A stretch of DNA of 35,564 nt from Polyangiaceae bacterium (GCA_029266615.1 JAQSWN010000048.1:1-35564); one strand, 5' to 3'; counted from the stretch's first letter, positions 9,455 through 19,058 are shown. The notes: generated by a model from the letters alone, not told the origin. A program made the numbers and translations.

Positions 9455-10855
9455 ATGAGCGACTCTGCGCCCAAGAACCTAGTCAGCACCGCCACCGCCT
9501 CCGCCAGCATCGTGAGCCCGCTCGACGAGCGCTACGCGTCCGTCATGCGCCCGCTCGCGGTGCACATGTCGGAGTACGGCCTCCTCAAGTACCGCGTTGC
9601 GGTCGAGATCGAGTGGCTGATCTTCATGGCGCAGCGCGCCGAAATCAGCCATGTGGCGGCGCTGAGCGCCGAGCAAGTCGCGACCCTCCGGGGCTGGGTC
9701 GAAAGCTTCGACGAGACCGAGTCCGCCAAGATCAAAGCCCACGAGGTGAAGATCCAGCACGACGTCAAAGCGGTCGAATATTACCTGCGCGAGAAGCTCA
9801 ACGCCGCCGGCCTCCCCGAGCACGCGATTCAAGTGCACTTCTGCTGCACGTCGGAGGACATCAACAACCTCGCTTACGCCCTCATGCTCAAGAGCGCGCT
9901 AAACCAAGCCTGGCTGCCGGCGGCCAAGAAGCTCGTAGCGGACCTGACGCAGCTCGCCGACTCTGCCAAGGGCGTCGCGATCTTGGCGCGCACGCACGGG
10001 CAGCCCGCGTCGCCCACCACGCTCGGTAAAGAGCTGGCCGTCTTCGTGTACCGCCTCAATCGTCAGCTTACGCAAATCGCCGAGGCTGAGTACCTGGGGA
10101 AGTTCAGCGGCGCGGTCGGCAACTTCAATGCCCACATCGCCGCGTACCCCACGCTCGACTGGGAAGCGCTGTCGAAGGCGTTCGTCGAATCCCTGGGCCT
10201 GACCTGGAACCCGCTCACCACGCAGATCGAGTCCCACGACTACCTCGCGGAGGTGTTCATGGCCCTCTCGCGTTTCAGCAACATCTTGCTCTCGCTGGAT
10301 CGCGACGTGTGGATGTACATCTCGTTCGGCTACTTCAAGCAAGCGGCGGTCAAAGGCGAGGTCGGCTCCTCCACCATGCCGCACAAGGTAAACCCCATCA
10401 ATTTCGAGAACAGTGAGGCGAACTGCGGCATCGCGATCGCGCTCCTCCAGCACCTCGCGGAGAAGCTCCCTGTTTCACGCCTCCAGCGCGACCTGTCGGA
10501 TTCCTCCGCCCTCCGCAACATCGGCGTCGCGGTCGGCCATTCGCTCGTGGCGATCGAAGCCGCGCGCCGCGGTCTCGGCCGCCTGGCGCTGGATCCCGTC
10601 TCTGCCCAACGCGACTTGGAGAGCGTCTGGGAGGTGCTGGGCGAGGCCGTGCAAGTCGTCATGCGCAAGCACGGCCTGCCGGATTCGTACGAGCAGCTGA
10701 AAGACCTCACCCGCGGCCGCCCGCTCACGAAAGACATCTTGCACCAGTTCATCGGCGGCCTCGCGCTGCCCGCGGAATCGCGCGACTACTTGCTGGCTCT
10801 CACCCCTCAGAGTTACATCGGCATCGCCGCCACCACCGTTCGCCACGTGCTCTGA
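9455..10855 (+). CDS. purB: Adenylosuccinate lyase
   Basis: PurB cleaves SAICAR to AICAR and adenylosuccinate to AMP in purine synthesis. The 466 residues match the E. coli-type enzyme (456 aa) with a ~10-residue N-terminal extension. The start of the conserved part is SPLDERYASVMRPLAVHMSEYGLLKYRV. The catalytic His181 is in ARTHGQPASPTTLGKE. The fumarase/aspartase superfamily signature GSSTMPHKVNPINFENSE is at 304-321, followed by the LQRDLSDSSALRNIG motif. The ATG at 9455 lies 78 bp after the fibro-slime stop. Purine synthesis is housekeeping; the neighbours are not functionally related. Confidence 0.97.
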   Translation: MSDSAPKNLVSTATASASIVSPLDERYASVMRPLAVHMSEYGLLKYRVAVEIEWLIFMAQRAEISHVAALSAEQVATLRGWVESFDETESAKIKAHEVKIQHDVKAVEYYLREKLNAAGLPEHAIQVHFCCTSEDINNLAYALMLKSALNQAWLPAAKKLVADLTQLADSAKGVAILARTHGQPASPTTLGKELAVFVYRLNRQLTQIAEAEYLGKFSGAVGNFNAHIAAYPTLDWEALSKAFVESLGLTWNPLTTQIESHDYLAEVFMALSRFSNILLSLDRDVWMYISFGYFKQAAVKGEVGSSTMPHKVNPINFENSEANCGIAIALLQHLAEKLPVSRLQRDLSDSSALRNIGVAVGHSLVAIEAARRGLGRLALDPVSAQRDLESVWEVLGEAVQVVMRKHGLPDSYEQLKDLTRGRPLTKDILHQFIGGLALPAESRDYLLALTPQSYIGIAATTVRHVL

Positions 10856-10934
10856 GGGCCGGTGTCGCCGCGGCGGAGCAGGGCGAATCTGACGAGCGCT
10901 GACGGAAGTGGGCTGAAACGTGGTCGGCCCTCAG
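10852..10934. repeat. Inverted repeat spanning the purB-chaA gap
   Basis: CTGAGGGCCG (10852-10861, overlapping the purB stop codon) is perfectly repeated in inverted orientation as CGGCCCTCAG (10925-10934). The arms are separated by 63 bp that include a small GC palindrome. Together they could form a large stem closing the intergenic region. No T-tract follows. Significance is uncertain. Confidence 0.3.
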
Positions 10935-10955
10935 CGATTGAGGTACTCAGGCGTC

Positions 10956-12041
10956 ATGGCTGGTAATTCGCCCAAGTCGCTGAACGCGAGTCATCTCGTC
11001 TCGCCGCTGTCGCTGGTGGGCCTGGCGCTCACGGTTTTCGTCGGCGCGCAGTCGACAGCCTGGACCATCTTCGCCGTCATCATCCTCGGCCTCTCCGTGG
11101 TGACGGCCGTGCATCATGCCGAGGCCATCGCGGCCAAGGTGGGTCCCTCGCTCGGCGCAATCGTCCTCGCGCTCGCCGTCACCGTCATCGAGGTCGGGCT
11201 CATCGTATCCATGATGACCAACGACACCGCGGACTCGGCGGTCGTAGCGCGTGACACGGTCTTCGCCGCCGTCATCGTCGTCACCAACGGCATCCTCGGC
11301 GTGTGCATGCTGATCAGCGGCCTGCGCTACCGCGAAGTCGAATTTCATGCCGCGGGTACCAACGCCCTCTTGGCCGCGCTCGCCGTCCTCGCGGGCCTGA
11401 CGTTGGTCCTCCCCAACTACACGACCTCGACCGCCGGACCCACTTACAACACCTTCCAGCTCGCGTTCGCTTCCGTCGCGTCGCTCGCGCTCTACGGCTG
11501 CCTACTGTTCGCCCAAACCAAGACCCACAAGGACTACTTCGAGCCAGCACAAGGCTCGGCCGCTGGTGGTCACGGCGCGGCGTCGCCGCAGCGACCGTGG
11601 CTGAGTCTGCTCTGTTTGCTCATGAGCCTCGGCGCCGTCATCGGCTTCGCGAAGACGCTCAGCCCGGCGATTGAGGCGGGCGTCGCCGCGCTCGGCGCTC
11701 CCCGCGCGACGGTGGGCATCGTGATCGCCCTCTTGGTGCTCGCTCCGGAGACGCTCGCGGCCGTGAGCGCGGCGCGCCACAATCAGCTGCAAACGAGCGT
11801 CAACTTGGCCCTCGGCTCCGGCGCCGCCAGCATCGCGCTCACGATTCCGGTCGTCAGCGGCTTCGTCATCTTCACGAACCGCAGTCTCGTGCTCGGGTTG
11901 GAGCCGAAGAACGTCGCGATCCTCGCGTTGACGTTCCTCACCGGCAGCTTGACGCTCGGACGCGGCACCAGCACCGCCCTTCAAGGCATGATTCACATCG
12001 TGCTCTTGTGCGCGTTTCTCGCGCTCTCCTTCGTGCCGTAG
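10956..12041 (+). CDS. ChaA-type calcium/sodium:proton antiporter
   Basis: The product is an inner-membrane protein of 361 residues, close to E. coli ChaA (366). About eleven hydrophobic segments are visible. Two homologous alpha-repeats of the CaCA superfamily can be seen. The first is HHAEAIAAKVGPSLGAIVLALAVTVIEVGLIVSMM, with the ion-binding Glu in VTVIEVGL. The second is IVIALLVLAPETLAAVSAARHNQLQTSVNLALGSGAASIALTIPV, with the Glu in LAPETLAA. The loop around KTHKDYFEP resembles the ChaA cytosolic loop. Start at ATG 10956 gives a sensible N-terminus; an in-frame GTG 12 codons upstream is less likely. It probably exports Ca2+, Na+ or K+ in exchange for H+. Confidence 0.92.
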   Translation: MAGNSPKSLNASHLVSPLSLVGLALTVFVGAQSTAWTIFAVIILGLSVVTAVHHAEAIAAKVGPSLGAIVLALAVTVIEVGLIVSMMTNDTADSAVVARDTVFAAVIVVTNGILGVCMLISGLRYREVEFHAAGTNALLAALAVLAGLTLVLPNYTTSTAGPTYNTFQLAFASVASLALYGCLLFAQTKTHKDYFEPAQGSAAGGHGAASPQRPWLSLLCLLMSLGAVIGFAKTLSPAIEAGVAALGAPRATVGIVIALLVLAPETLAAVSAARHNQLQTSVNLALGSGAASIALTIPVVSGFVIFTNRSLVLGLEPKNVAILALTFLTGSLTLGRGTSTALQGMIHIVLLCAFLALSFVP

Positions 12042-12160
12042 CTTCGCCGGGCGGCTCCCGGTCGGGTAGGAACGAGAGCGACGCACGGAGCGGCGAGGCC
12101 GCCCCCGGATGAAGTCAACCGGCGGTCGCGCCCGCAACGCGCACGCTCGCGGGCTGGCCG

Positions 12161-13411
12161 TCAAGCCGATGAGTGGGCTTCCAGGGCGGCAGCGCGTTCG
12201 AAGAGCGCCTCTTCACGCTCCAGCATCCTCGTGCGGTCGGCGTTTGCGACCGTGGCCAAGTCGCGCAGGGCGGCTCGTACTCGGCGGGTGACTTGGACGG
12301 AGCTCGCTCCGTAGAGCCGAATTTCCTCGAAGCTGAGCTGCAGGTAATCCGCGAAATCAGGCCTTGGCAGCACGAGCCGAAGTCGTCCGCCGCCGTCCAC
12401 CCGGGCGGGCTGCGGAATGTCGCGTTGCACCAGCGAACGCAGTAGGTCGTGGAGGCGGTCGATGACCTGCACGGCTGTGGTCGGATCGTTGATGCCAGGC
12501 GAAAGCGCGCGCGCGGCGATATCCACGAACTGCCTGAAACCGAAGGCCACGTCTTGATGCGGGGTCCGTTCCTGCGCGAGCACCACCCATCTCTCCGCCT
12601 CCGCATCCGCCACGTCGCAAGCGCCCCACAGGTGAACCATAGGCGCTCCCAGCGGAACGAAGTCCCCCGGGTGCTGGAGCACGGCGATCACTAGGTCGCG
12701 CTCGACGGCGACTCGCATGAGGGCCTCGACGTCCACATCGATGACGACGCCCGCCTCGGCGCTGTTCCGAACTATGCGTGTTGGCGGTTCGGTCGGTAAC
12801 TTCCCGCTCGCAGTCGCGCCTTCGAGGACGCCTTCGGGATACAGGCGCTGGATGGACTCGTGGGTCTCGCGCGCAACCCGGGCGACGATGGTGCTGGCGC
12901 GAATGGAGTGCGCCATGTGGTGAATGTAACGGACGAAGAAGGCGATGCTCGACAACGCTAAGATGAACGCGCCAAAAATAGCTATGCCCGGCACGAAGTC
13001 CGGGCCGCCAGGGCTCTCACTACGTACCTCGGGTAACAAGACGAGCGCGTACACGAAGCTGCCCAAAAACATCCCCATCGCCCACTGCGTCACCGTATCT
13101 TGAAGGAAGGTGCGCAGCACGCGCGGTGAGAACTGAGAGCTTGCGAGCTGCAGCACGAGGATGGTGATGGAGAAGACCAGACCGGCGATCGCCAGCATCG
13201 ACGATGCAATGGTCGATAGCAGCTCCCGGGCGCCGGCGGCCCGCCCCCCGTACGAGTACCAGGCCGCAAAGTCCGAGGAGAGCTGGTGATCGAGCCGCGC
13301 GAGGCCGAGCGCAGCGCCCGCGCACGCAACCGTAACTCCGACGGGGGTTGGCCACAGGCTCGTGCGTAGCTGCTCACGCAGCGATGACCAACGCAGGGAC
13401 GCACGCGTCAT
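12161..13411 (-). CDS. DUF2254 domain membrane protein
   Basis: This 416-residue integral membrane protein has the DUF2254 layout. Four N-terminal transmembrane segments are visible (around TPVGVTVACAGAALGLA, STIASSMLAIAGLVFSITILVLQLAS, WAMGMFLGSFVYALVLL and FVPGIAIFGAFILALSSIAFFVRYIHHMAHSI). A cytoplasmic domain of about 230 residues follows, containing the conserved ALSPGINDPTTAVQVIDRL and a PRPDFADYLQLSFEEIRLYG stretch. Function of the family is unknown. Its ATG overlaps the stop of the upstream lipoprotein gene by 4 bp (ATGA), so the two are translationally coupled. Convergent with the antiporter gene, with a 119-bp gap. Confidence 0.9.
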   Translation of the reverse strand: MTRASLRWSSLREQLRTSLWPTPVGVTVACAGAALGLARLDHQLSSDFAAWYSYGGRAAGARELLSTIASSMLAIAGLVFSITILVLQLASSQFSPRVLRTFLQDTVTQWAMGMFLGSFVYALVLLPEVRSESPGGPDFVPGIAIFGAFILALSSIAFFVRYIHHMAHSIRASTIVARVARETHESIQRLYPEGVLEGATASGKLPTEPPTRIVRNSAEAGVVIDVDVEALMRVAVERDLVIAVLQHPGDFVPLGAPMVHLWGACDVADAEAERWVVLAQERTPHQDVAFGFRQFVDIAARALSPGINDPTTAVQVIDRLHDLLRSLVQRDIPQPARVDGGGRLRLVLPRPDFADYLQLSFEEIRLYGASSVQVTRRVRAALRDLATVANADRTRMLEREEALFERAAALEAHSSA

Positions 13412-14454
13412 AGTTGCGACGGGCCCCTTGAAGACGCGGGCGCCAGGGCCGCAAAAGCGTCGACGGTCGCTCGTAGCGCATCTTGAATGGCGGCGCGTTG
13501 GAAGCTAGGCGCCGATCTTTCGTCTATGCCGACCACGGCGCGTTGGGCTTCGTCGATCCAAGGGGAACGCTGTCCACCATTCGCGAGCGTTAGTGCGTCG
13601 ACGGCGGCTCGTAGCCCCGCGCGAATCCAGCCTGCTCGTCCGGGCGAAGCCTCGGTGGCTCGCTCCAAACGAGTCGCCTGGAAGCGCAGCTCGCCGACCT
13701 GCTGCGTGAGTAGCTGCTGGGTGTCGGCCGCAGCTATCATGTCCGCCAAAGATGCCAACGCGCGCGCTGAAGCGAGCCGCGACCCCATGAGCGGAATTCG
13801 CGCGACCTCGGCGATGTCGCGACGAGCTCGAGCCAACTGCTCGCTGAATGGGCCGAGGGCGACTTTTTCTCGAGTGCTCGGCGTCGCAAGTCGGAACGGC
13901 GGCTCGCCGCCGCGCGCTAGGAACGTCGCGTTGGCGGCCGCTCGAAGCGCTTCGCCCAACTGGGGCCGTTGGTCGTCCAAGAGCCGCAACTCGTCCAATT
14001 GCTCGCGGCTTTCGGCCAGTCGGCGCAGCGCCTCATGGTAGGCGCGCTCGGCGCTAGGCGTGGCTGGGACGCGCGTCAGCATCTCGAGCAGGACTTGCAG
14101 GGTCTCCTTGAGCAGACCAGCCTGTGGCAACGAACGCACCGGTGCCCCGCCGATTCTGGACGCCAAGGCTTCTAACCGCAACCGGCTCGCATGAGAAAGC
14201 GGCTCTACTGAGCGCGCTAACGCCTGCACCACGCCCGCCAACTGGCGCCCCGCGAGCGGGTCCGTGGCCGACTCAACTTCTGTAACGCTATCCTCCAAAC
14301 GCTGTAGAGACTCGGCCGGATCGCGGAGCGGGCGCTCTTGTCGAGACGTCACCTGGCTGGGCGCCGCGGTTGGAGTTGGAGCGCCGCACGCCACGACGGA
14401 GGCGACCATGAACAGCCACCTGAGCCGCGTCGCCTGCGACGCTAGCAGCGTCAT
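13408..14454 (-). CDS. Helical lipoprotein of unknown function coupled to DUF2254
   Basis: The protein has 348 residues with a lipoprotein leader (lipobox SVVAC, Cys23) and a short Pro/Thr/Ser linker. The rest is predominantly helical and Ala/Leu/Arg/Glu-rich (for example ESLQRLEDSVTEVESATDPL, SAERAYHEALRRLAESREQLDELRLLDDQ, FSEQLARARRDIAEVARIPL). This suggests a coiled-coil or TPR-like rod anchored at the membrane. No enzymatic motif is recognised. It overlaps the DUF2254 gene by 4 bp, which implies a joint product, possibly a periplasmic partner of that membrane protein. Gene start is the ATG at 14454. Confidence 0.72.
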   Translation of the reverse strand: MTLLASQATRLRWLFMVASVVACGAPTPTAAPSQVTSRQERPLRDPAESLQRLEDSVTEVESATDPLAGRQLAGVVQALARSVEPLSHASRLRLEALASRIGGAPVRSLPQAGLLKETLQVLLEMLTRVPATPSAERAYHEALRRLAESREQLDELRLLDDQRPQLGEALRAAANATFLARGGEPPFRLATPSTREKVALGPFSEQLARARRDIAEVARIPLMGSRLASARALASLADMIAAADTQQLLTQQVGELRFQATRLERATEASPGRAGWIRAGLRAAVDALTLANGGQRSPWIDEAQRAVVGIDERSAPSFQRAAIQDALRATVDAFAALAPASSRGPSQL

Positions 14455-14924
14455 AGACCGCTCCCCCAGCCGCCTCGGAAGGACGCCGTCCCGCTCCTTG
14501 TGTCATCGCGACGCAGCACGCGCCCGCGGTAGCGAACAGTCTCCGAAAGCACCCATCGTTTGGTGCGAGAAGCATGCCCGCCCGCGGCGAAAGAAAGCGA
14601 AGCGGTCTCGGGTGGGAACTCCGCACGGGGCCGCCGCGAGGGGAGGAGTCGTGCTGGCGCTCGAACCGGGTGCCACCGTTCCACCACGGGTGAGGCGCCT
14701 CCGCCGATGTCTTTACGCTCACTGAAGGTCTCAGACGCCAGTTAGTTTGAGCTCAAATTACTTTCGTGAGCGACGTCGGTATTTCACTCCCGCGACTCGA
14801 GCGCGGTAGCGTGGCCTCCTCGACGGTGCTAGGCCGAACAGTCGAGCGCTGGCGTCGGGCTCTACTCGGCTGCATCGTCTCGATTCAATGCGTGCGCCGT
14901 CCGGCGGCGACCGTAGGAGGAATC
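14455..14924. other. Divergent intergenic region of 470 bp
   Basis: This stretch separates the minus-strand lipoprotein gene from the plus-strand gene at 14925. Short open frames exist on both strands but are Arg/Ser-rich without recognisable domains, so no gene is called. The only distinct site is the TTTGAGCTCAAA palindrome at 14746-14757, in a locally AT-rich patch. Confidence 0.6.
14746..14757. promoter_or_regulatory. 12-bp perfect palindrome TTTGAGCTCAAA
   Basis: A perfect dyad lies in a short AT-rich patch in an otherwise GC-rich intergenic region, 167 bp before the gene at 14925 and 291 bp before the divergent lipoprotein gene. Its AT content and position suggest a regulator-binding site or promoter region for the orphan gene. 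No regulator can be named. Confidence 0.35.
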
Positions 14925-15428
14925 ATGCAGATACTAATGAGGAGCGCCGATACCGAGCTCGCCTGCGACTGGGCGAGCTACGCGTTGATCCGTGACAATG
15001 TTGAGCACTTCCTCGAAAGAGGCGGCGCTACGCAGCAGTTTTCGGCGCTCCACGCGATCGAGCACGCCATCGACGAGGGAGCGAATCTCGTTCCGGCGGC
15101 CAAGCTGAGGGGAGAGGTCCTACGCGCGTGGTGCTTTCTCTGGGGCCTCGCCCTACCCGACGCCGCCATTAGCCTGAGGACCCGCGCACTGATGACGGGC
15201 GCGCTCCCCTCCGACATCCGAGGCACCCTCATCGCTCGACACGCCGGCTGGGAGCTTCCCGTGAGCGGGGCCACCGGTCCAGTTCCTCAGGTGGCCTGGC
15301 TGTTCCTCCACACTGTTCTGACCCTGACGGATCGGTCGGTGGATGGGGACTTGCTGGAAGTGCGCCGCGTGGCCGACGTCGAGCCGTCTAGGAGGTCGTC
15401 CCACTCGACACGGAAGAAGCAGCACTGA
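14925..15428 (+). CDS. Hypothetical protein
   Basis: The 167-residue protein begins at an ATG preceded by AGGAGG at 14915-14920, the strongest ribosome site in this area. An in-frame GTG at 14766 would add 53 unlikely residues. The sequence looks globular, cytosolic and mostly helical (DWASYALIRDNVEHFLERG, FSALHAIEHAIDEGANLVPAAKLRGEVLRAWCFLWGL, DAAISLRTRALMTGALPSDIRG), with a basic Ser/Arg/Lys-rich tail. No known family is recognised. It lies alone, 283 bp ahead of the GH15 gene. Confidence 0.7.
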   Translation: MQILMRSADTELACDWASYALIRDNVEHFLERGGATQQFSALHAIEHAIDEGANLVPAAKLRGEVLRAWCFLWGLALPDAAISLRTRALMTGALPSDIRGTLIARHAGWELPVSGATGPVPQVAWLFLHTVLTLTDRSVDGDLLEVRRVADVEPSRRSSHSTRKKQH

Positions 15429-15711
15429 GGGCGAGGCCGACGCGCGCGGCTTGATTGTCCCGGGTGATGCGGCGGCGCGACTAGTAATGAGCTGCGGCAG
15501 GATCTGTCTAGGAGCGAGATCCGCAAACCACTGCTTCACGCGACATCGGTCGGTGTGGAGGCGCGAGCTGTTTCCTCCGAGACCTTTTGGTCACCGCTCG
15601 ACCGAGCCCGAGCCCGAGTCGACCGCATGAACATCAGTATTCCCGGAGTCGGGAGGCCTCCTGACCACCGCATTCCTTGGGTACGACTTTTGCCCCTACC
15701 CAGCAGCGCCC

Positions 15712-17523
15712 ATGACAAGCTCCCCTATCGAGTCCTACGCGCTCATCGGAGACTGCGAGACTGCTGCGCTCGTCGGCCGGGATGGTTCCATCGACTGGCT
15801 CTGCTGGCCCCGGTTCGACTCGCAGGCCTGCCTGTCGGCGCTGCTGGGGAACGAGCAGAACGGACGCTGGCGTTTGGCGCCCACGACCGAATGCGAGGTC
15901 CGTCGTCGCTACCGGCAAGACACTTTGGTGCTCGAGACGACTTTCGAGTGCCCTCAGGGCGCGGTTTCCGTCATCGACTTCATGCCGGTGCGCGACGGCA
16001 CGTCGGACCTCGTGCGCATCGTGGTCGGGCTCAGGGGTGAGGTGAATATTCGCAGCGACTTGAGCCTCCGGTTCGATTACGGCAACGTCGTGCCATGGGT
16101 CGCGCGCGCCGCGGACGACACGCTTCGGGCAGTGGCTGGACCGCACAAGGTTCTGTTTCGCAGCTCCACGCCCCATCACGGCGAATCCTTGGCGACTATC
16201 AGCGAATTCAAGATCGTCGCGGGCCAGTCGGCAAGCTTCACGCTCAGCTACTGCCCGTCTCACCTGCCCGATCCACCGGCACGAGACGCACAAATGGCAC
16301 TGACGAGCACCGAGCAGTTTTGGCGACAGTGGGCGGCTCGCTCTTCCTACGACGGAGATTGGCGCGAAGCCGTGACGAGGTCGCTCATCACGCTCAAGGC
16401 CCTGACGTACGCGCCGACGGGCGGCGTTTGCGCGGCGCCGACGACCTCGTTACCAGAGCACTTGGGAGGCCAGCGAAATTGGGACTACCGCTTCTGCTGG
16501 CTACGGGACGCGACGCTGACGCTGCTGGCCCTGATGGATGCGGGCTACTACGACGAGGCCAAGGCCTGGCGCGATTGGCTCCTTCGAGCCGTGGCCGGCA
16601 GCCCCGACAAGCTCCAACTTAGGTACGGGCTCGACGGAGCGTGGCGGTGGCCTGAGCACGAGCTCCCCTGGTGGTCCGGCGACGAGGGCGCGAGGCCGGT
16701 GCGCGTGGGCAACGCCGCCGCACGCCAGCTACAGCTGGACGTATTCGGCGAAGTGATGGACGCGCTGTACCAGGCGCGGCGAGGGGGGATGCCGGAGAGC
16801 ACGGCCGGCGCCGCCCTCCAGACCGCGCTGATGGATCATTTGCAGAGCGTCTGGACAGAGCCCGATGAAGGCATCTGGGAGGTACGCGGCCCGCGCCGCC
16901 ATTTCACTCATTCCAAAGTCATGGCTTGGCTCGCTCTGGACCGCGCGGTTCGTTCCGCCGAGGAGTTCGGACTGGGAGGCCCCGTAGCGGGGTGGCGTGA
17001 GCTCCGCGCTCGAATCCATCGCCAGGTGTGTGAGCAAGGGTTCGACGCCGAACTGGGGTCGTTCGTGCAGTCCTTCGGCTCCAAGGCGCTCGACGCGAGC
17101 TTGCTCATGCTGCCCCTGGTCGGCTTCCTCTCTGCCGAAGACCCGCGCGTGCGAGGCACGGTCGCCGCCATCGAGCGTGAGCTCGTGGTCGACGGTCTCG
17201 TAAGACGCTACCACACCGAACCCAGCATCGACGGCTTGCCGAAGGGCGAAGGCGCCTTCCTGGCGTGTAGCTTCTGGCTCGCTGACAATTTTCTACTTCA
17301 AGGCAGACGGGCAGAGTCCGTCGAGCTCTTCCAGCGCTTGCTCGACCTACGCAACGACGTCGGGCTCCTGGCGGAAGAGTACGGCCCAGTCCAGGCGCGC
17401 CAACTCGGCAACTTCCCGCAAGCGTTCTCGCACCTGGCCCTCGTTGGTACGGCGTTGAATCTCGGTCGCGCTGCTAAGCCCGCCCAGCAGCGCGGACACG
17501 GCGGCCCCGTAACTTCGCGATAG
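15712..17523 (+). CDS. Glycoside hydrolase family 15 (glucoamylase/trehalase-like)
   Basis: This 603-residue protein has the usual length and layout of bacterial GH15. The N-terminal beta-sandwich starts IESYALIGDCETAALVGRDGSIDWLCWPRFDS, the family's typical opening. The (alpha/alpha)6 barrel follows. It includes LPEHLGGQRNWDYRFCWLRDA, with the substrate-binding W and R-D residues near 256-267, and the catalytic base region EEYGP at 555-559. There is no signal peptide, so it acts in the cytoplasm on trehalose or alpha-glucans, releasing glucose. It is followed 18 bp later by zwf. That pairing suggests that released glucose feeds the oxidative pentose phosphate route after phosphorylation. Trehalase and glucoamylase activity cannot be separated by sight. 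Confidence 0.92.
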   Translation: MTSSPIESYALIGDCETAALVGRDGSIDWLCWPRFDSQACLSALLGNEQNGRWRLAPTTECEVRRRYRQDTLVLETTFECPQGAVSVIDFMPVRDGTSDLVRIVVGLRGEVNIRSDLSLRFDYGNVVPWVARAADDTLRAVAGPHKVLFRSSTPHHGESLATISEFKIVAGQSASFTLSYCPSHLPDPPARDAQMALTSTEQFWRQWAARSSYDGDWREAVTRSLITLKALTYAPTGGVCAAPTTSLPEHLGGQRNWDYRFCWLRDATLTLLALMDAGYYDEAKAWRDWLLRAVAGSPDKLQLRYGLDGAWRWPEHELPWWSGDEGARPVRVGNAAARQLQLDVFGEVMDALYQARRGGMPESTAGAALQTALMDHLQSVWTEPDEGIWEVRGPRRHFTHSKVMAWLALDRAVRSAEEFGLGGPVAGWRELRARIHRQVCEQGFDAELGSFVQSFGSKALDASLLMLPLVGFLSAEDPRVRGTVAAIERELVVDGLVRRYHTEPSIDGLPKGEGAFLACSFWLADNFLLQGRRAESVELFQRLLDLRNDVGLLAEEYGPVQARQLGNFPQAFSHLALVGTALNLGRAAKPAQQRGHGGPVTSR

Positions 17524-17541
17524 CGCGATGGAGATGCCTCA

Positions 17542-18909
17542 ATGAAGACGAGCCACGCGTCGGACGCCTTGGTCTTTTTCGGTGCGACCGGCGACCTAGC
17601 GTACAAAAAGATCTTCCCGGCCTTGCAGGCGATGATCCAAAAAGGAAAGCTCGATGTCCCCGTCATCGGCGTCGCCAAGGCAGGCTGGGGGCTGCAACAA
17701 CTCCGCGAACGAGCGAGAGCCAGCTTGGACGAACATGGGGGCGGGGTCGACGAGACCGCCTTCGAGCGGCTCGTCGAGTTGCTCCGTTACGTGGACGGCG
17801 ACTACAACGACCGCTCCACCTTCGAGCGGCTGCGGACAACGCTGGGCGAGGCGAAAAGCCCTCTCCATTACCTGGCGATCCCTCCCACCTTGTTCCCCAT
17901 CGTCATCGAACACTTGGGCGCCATCGGTGTTGGGCGCGACGCCCGCATCGTGGTGGAGAAGCCGTTCGGGCGTGACCTTGCTTCCGCTAAGCAACTCAAT
18001 CGCTCCGTCCGCAGCGTCTTCGACGAATCAGCCGTATTTCGAATCGACCACTACCTCGGCAAGGAGGCCGTGCAGAACCTGCTCGTGTTTCGTTTCGCCA
18101 ATACGTTCCTGGAGCCGATCTGGAACCGCAACTACGTCGAGAGCGTGCAAATCACCATGGCGGAGGAGTTCGGCGTTCAGGGACGCGGAGCGTTTTACGA
18201 TGAGACCGGGGCCATCCGTGACGTCATCCAAAATCACCTGCTACAGGTGGTCGGCTTCTTGGCCATGGAGCACCCTGCGACGACCTACAACGAGGCCATC
18301 CGCGACGAGCTGGTGAAGGTGTTCCGTCAGATTCGTCCCGCTCGCCCGGAGCAGCTGGTCCGCGGGCAATTCGCCGGATACAGGCAAGAGCCGGGAGTCG
18401 CTCCGCAGTCGGAGGTCGAGACCTACGCCGCGCTACGTCTCGACGTCGATTCGTGGCGCTGGGAAGGCGTCCCGTTCTTCATCCGCGCTGGGAAAAGACT
18501 GCCTGTCACGAGGACGGAGGTCTTGGTACAGCTCAAGCGTCCGCCGCTTTCAGGCCTGGTTCCGGGCAGAAGCAACTACCTTCGCTTGCAGCTCACGCCA
18601 GGGTTGACCATCGATCTCGGGGCGCTGATCAAAAAACCCGGTGAGGGAATGGTCGCAGCCCCAACCGAGCTGTCGCTGGTACGCAGCCTAGAGGACGCGA
18701 TGAGCCCTTACGAGCGGCTACTCGGCGACGCCATCGCAGGGGACGCAACGCTGTTTTCGCGGCAAGACGCCGTGAAGGAAGCCTGGAAGATCGTCGAGCC
18801 CATCTTGGGCGAGGTTTCGCCGCTTCACCTCTACGAGCCAGGAACGTGGGGACCTGCGGAGGCCGACCGCCTGACCCAGGCGTTTCGAGGTTGGGACAGC
18901 TCAGGCTGA
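17542..18909 (+). CDS. zwf: Glucose-6-phosphate 1-dehydrogenase
   Basis: Zwf oxidises glucose 6-phosphate to 6-phosphogluconolactone with NADP+ (or NAD+), the first step of the pentose phosphate pathway. The protein has 455 residues, somewhat shorter than the usual 480-515. The nucleotide-binding loop GATGDLA is at 14-20, EKPFG at 139-143, and the active-site signature RIDHYLGKE at 167-175. [14 protein letters not shown] and [14 protein letters not shown] follow as expected. GGAG lies about 8 bases before the ATG. It is co-oriented with the GH15 gene. No 6-phosphogluconolactonase or gnd gene follows in the window. Confidence 0.97.
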   Translation: MKTSHASDALVFFGATGDLAYKKIFPALQAMIQKGKLDVPVIGVAKAGWGLQQLRERARASLDEHGGGVDETAFERLVELLRYVDGDYNDRSTFERLRTTLGEAKSPLHYLAIPPTLFPIVIEHLGAIGVGRDARIVVEKPFGRDLASAKQLNRSVRSVFDESAVFRIDHYLGKEAVQNLLVFRFANTFLEPIWNRNYVESVQITMAEEFGVQGRGAFYDETGAIRDVIQNHLLQVVGFLAMEHPATTYNEAIRDELVKVFRQIRPARPEQLVRGQFAGYRQEPGVAPQSEVETYAALRLDVDSWRWEGVPFFIRAGKRLPVTRTEVLVQLKRPPLSGLVPGRSNYLRLQLTPGLTIDLGALIKKPGEGMVAAPTELSLVRSLEDAMSPYERLLGDAIAGDATLFSRQDAVKEAWKIVEPILGEVSPLHLYEPGTWGPAEADRLTQAFRGWDSSG

Positions 18910-19058
18910 GCTTCACACCTCCAGAGAAGCGCACGCCACGGTCAGGGACGATTACCGTCGTCACGAGACGTGCGAACAAGCATGTGCCAGAAATGGCCGG
19001 CCACAATGCCACGACCTCGCGTGCGTCCATCATCGTGGATAAGTGCTATTGAGATATC

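Noticed and set aside
12049..12104. Terminator between the antiporter and DUF2254 genes
   Set aside because: Only a 7-bp GGGCGGC/GCCGCCC pair with a 42-nt loop and no T-run; too common in GC-rich DNA to support.
14766..14924. Upstream GTG start for the gene at 14925
   Set aside because: The added 53 residues are Arg/Ser-rich and the internal ATG has a strong AGGAGG.
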